NCBI GenBank assembly: GCA_903864395.1
Contig: CAIPFQ010000104.1
Span: forward strand, 1-6,360
DNA: 6,360 bases
Reading direction: 5' to 3'
DNA from: an uncultured Chlamydiae bacterium
GTDB lineage: Bacteria; Chlamydiota; Chlamydiia; Chlamydiales; SM23-39
Shown: piece by piece, positions 6,157 through 6,360 of the stretch
Layout: each line of letters starts with the position of its first letter
Position numbering within the stretch: the stretch's first letter is position 1
Made by a program: the position numbers and the translations under genes
Notes under the pieces: generated by a model
The model's database searches: none
Told to the model about the DNA's origin: nothing
Seen by the model: only the letters and a program-made list of their open reading frames with translations

Positions 6157-6360
6157 TTTTTTATAAAAAAGCAAGGCCTATTAAATAAGCGATTCTCGAC
6201 CTGTAGCGAAGAGCTTCCCCCCCCTCGCGCACATTCTTGGAAAAGTCGAGGTTTATGTGCATCCTCTGAGCCGTGCCATCTTTGGTTAAAAAAACACTAA
6301 CTTCAATGGATATCTTTATTTATATTTTATCTCAGAGATGAATAACGCCTTTTCAACTTC
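6157..6360. other. Upstream region of the Inc-like gene, no supported gene
   Basis: AT-rich leader of the minus-strand gene. All frames are broken by stops. On the minus strand the window edge opens a 14-codon tail (EVEKALFISEIKYK, stop at 6316-6318) that could be the end of an upstream gene but is too short to judge. Loose sigma-70-like elements can be drawn on the minus strand (e.g. TAAAAT/TATAAA within the AT stretch near 6315-6332), but none has a good -35 at proper spacing, so no promoter is called. Confidence 0.4.
6217..6224. repeat. C8 homopolymer tract upstream of the Inc-like gene
   Basis: Eight consecutive C on the plus strand (G8 in the sense of the minus-strand gene), about 60 nt before ATG6156. 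It is the longest G/C homopolymer seen in the window and lies in an otherwise AT-rich leader. Tracts of this length can change by slipped-strand mispairing; here it would alter leader or promoter spacing rather than reading frame. Confidence 0.5.

Noticed and set aside
6157..6174. TTG6174 as start of the Inc-like gene
   Set aside because: TTG is a weaker start and has no ribosome binding site; ATG6156 follows six codons later. It cannot be excluded, and changes only six residues.
6270..6305. TTGAAG and AAAGAT at 17-nt spacing on the minus strand as a promoter for the Inc-like gene
   Set aside because: Only about 4/6 and 3/6 consensus matches; not better than background in AT-rich DNA.
6316..6360. 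C-terminal tail of a further minus-strand gene (EVEKALFISEIKYK)
   Set aside because: Fourteen open codons at the window edge in an AT-rich region are not enough; needs the flanking sequence.

Overview
The window looks like a piece of genome from an obligate intracellular bacterium of the phylum Chlamydiota, most likely an amoeba-associated, environmental lineage (Parachlamydiales type). This is an inference. It rests mainly on the large minus-strand gene, whose product has a bilobed hydrophobic hairpin near the N-terminus followed by a coiled coil and a long soluble domain, the layout of chlamydial inclusion membrane (Inc) proteins. No rRNA, tRNA or other taxonomic marker is present, so Legionella- or Coxiella-like hosts with similar effectors cannot be excluded.

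Positions 37-3797, plus strand, hold a tight block of four genes: a minimal-length undecaprenyl-phosphate sugar-1-phosphate transferase (37-639), UDP-glucose 6-dehydrogenase (653-1999), a short-chain polyprenyl (farnesyl) diphosphate synthase (1996-2799) and UDP-glucose 4-epimerase (2784-3797). Gaps and overlaps are +13, -4 and -16 nt, so they are almost certainly co-transcribed and partly translationally coupled. They make a coherent set. Two enzymes make sugar nucleotides (UDP-glucuronate and UDP-galactose). One makes the C15 precursor of the undecaprenyl carrier. One loads the first sugar phosphate onto that carrier. A surface polysaccharide or other glycoconjugate is the likely product, with more genes probably upstream of base 1.

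Positions 3763-6156, minus strand, hold one large, AT-rich, convergent gene whose stop lies inside the 3' end of galE (35-nt overlap). Its product of about 797 residues reads: short polar N-terminus, membrane hairpin (31-85), a repeated linker (about 89-174), coiled coil (about 212-263), then a soluble domain of over 500 residues containing a CX5R signature (C688 to R694, CKDNKDR) that resembles the P-loop of SopB/IpgD-type phosphoinositide phosphatases. The linker is unusually rearranged at the DNA level. It has an 80-bp direct repeat (77/80 identical, spaced exactly 180 nt) and a perfect 22-bp inverted repeat flanking 62 nt. Inverting that segment would keep the frame open and replace about 21 residues.

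Positions 6157-6360 are upstream of the minus-strand gene and hold no convincing gene. They include an 8-nt C run (G8 on the coding strand of the gene) about 60 nt before its start.
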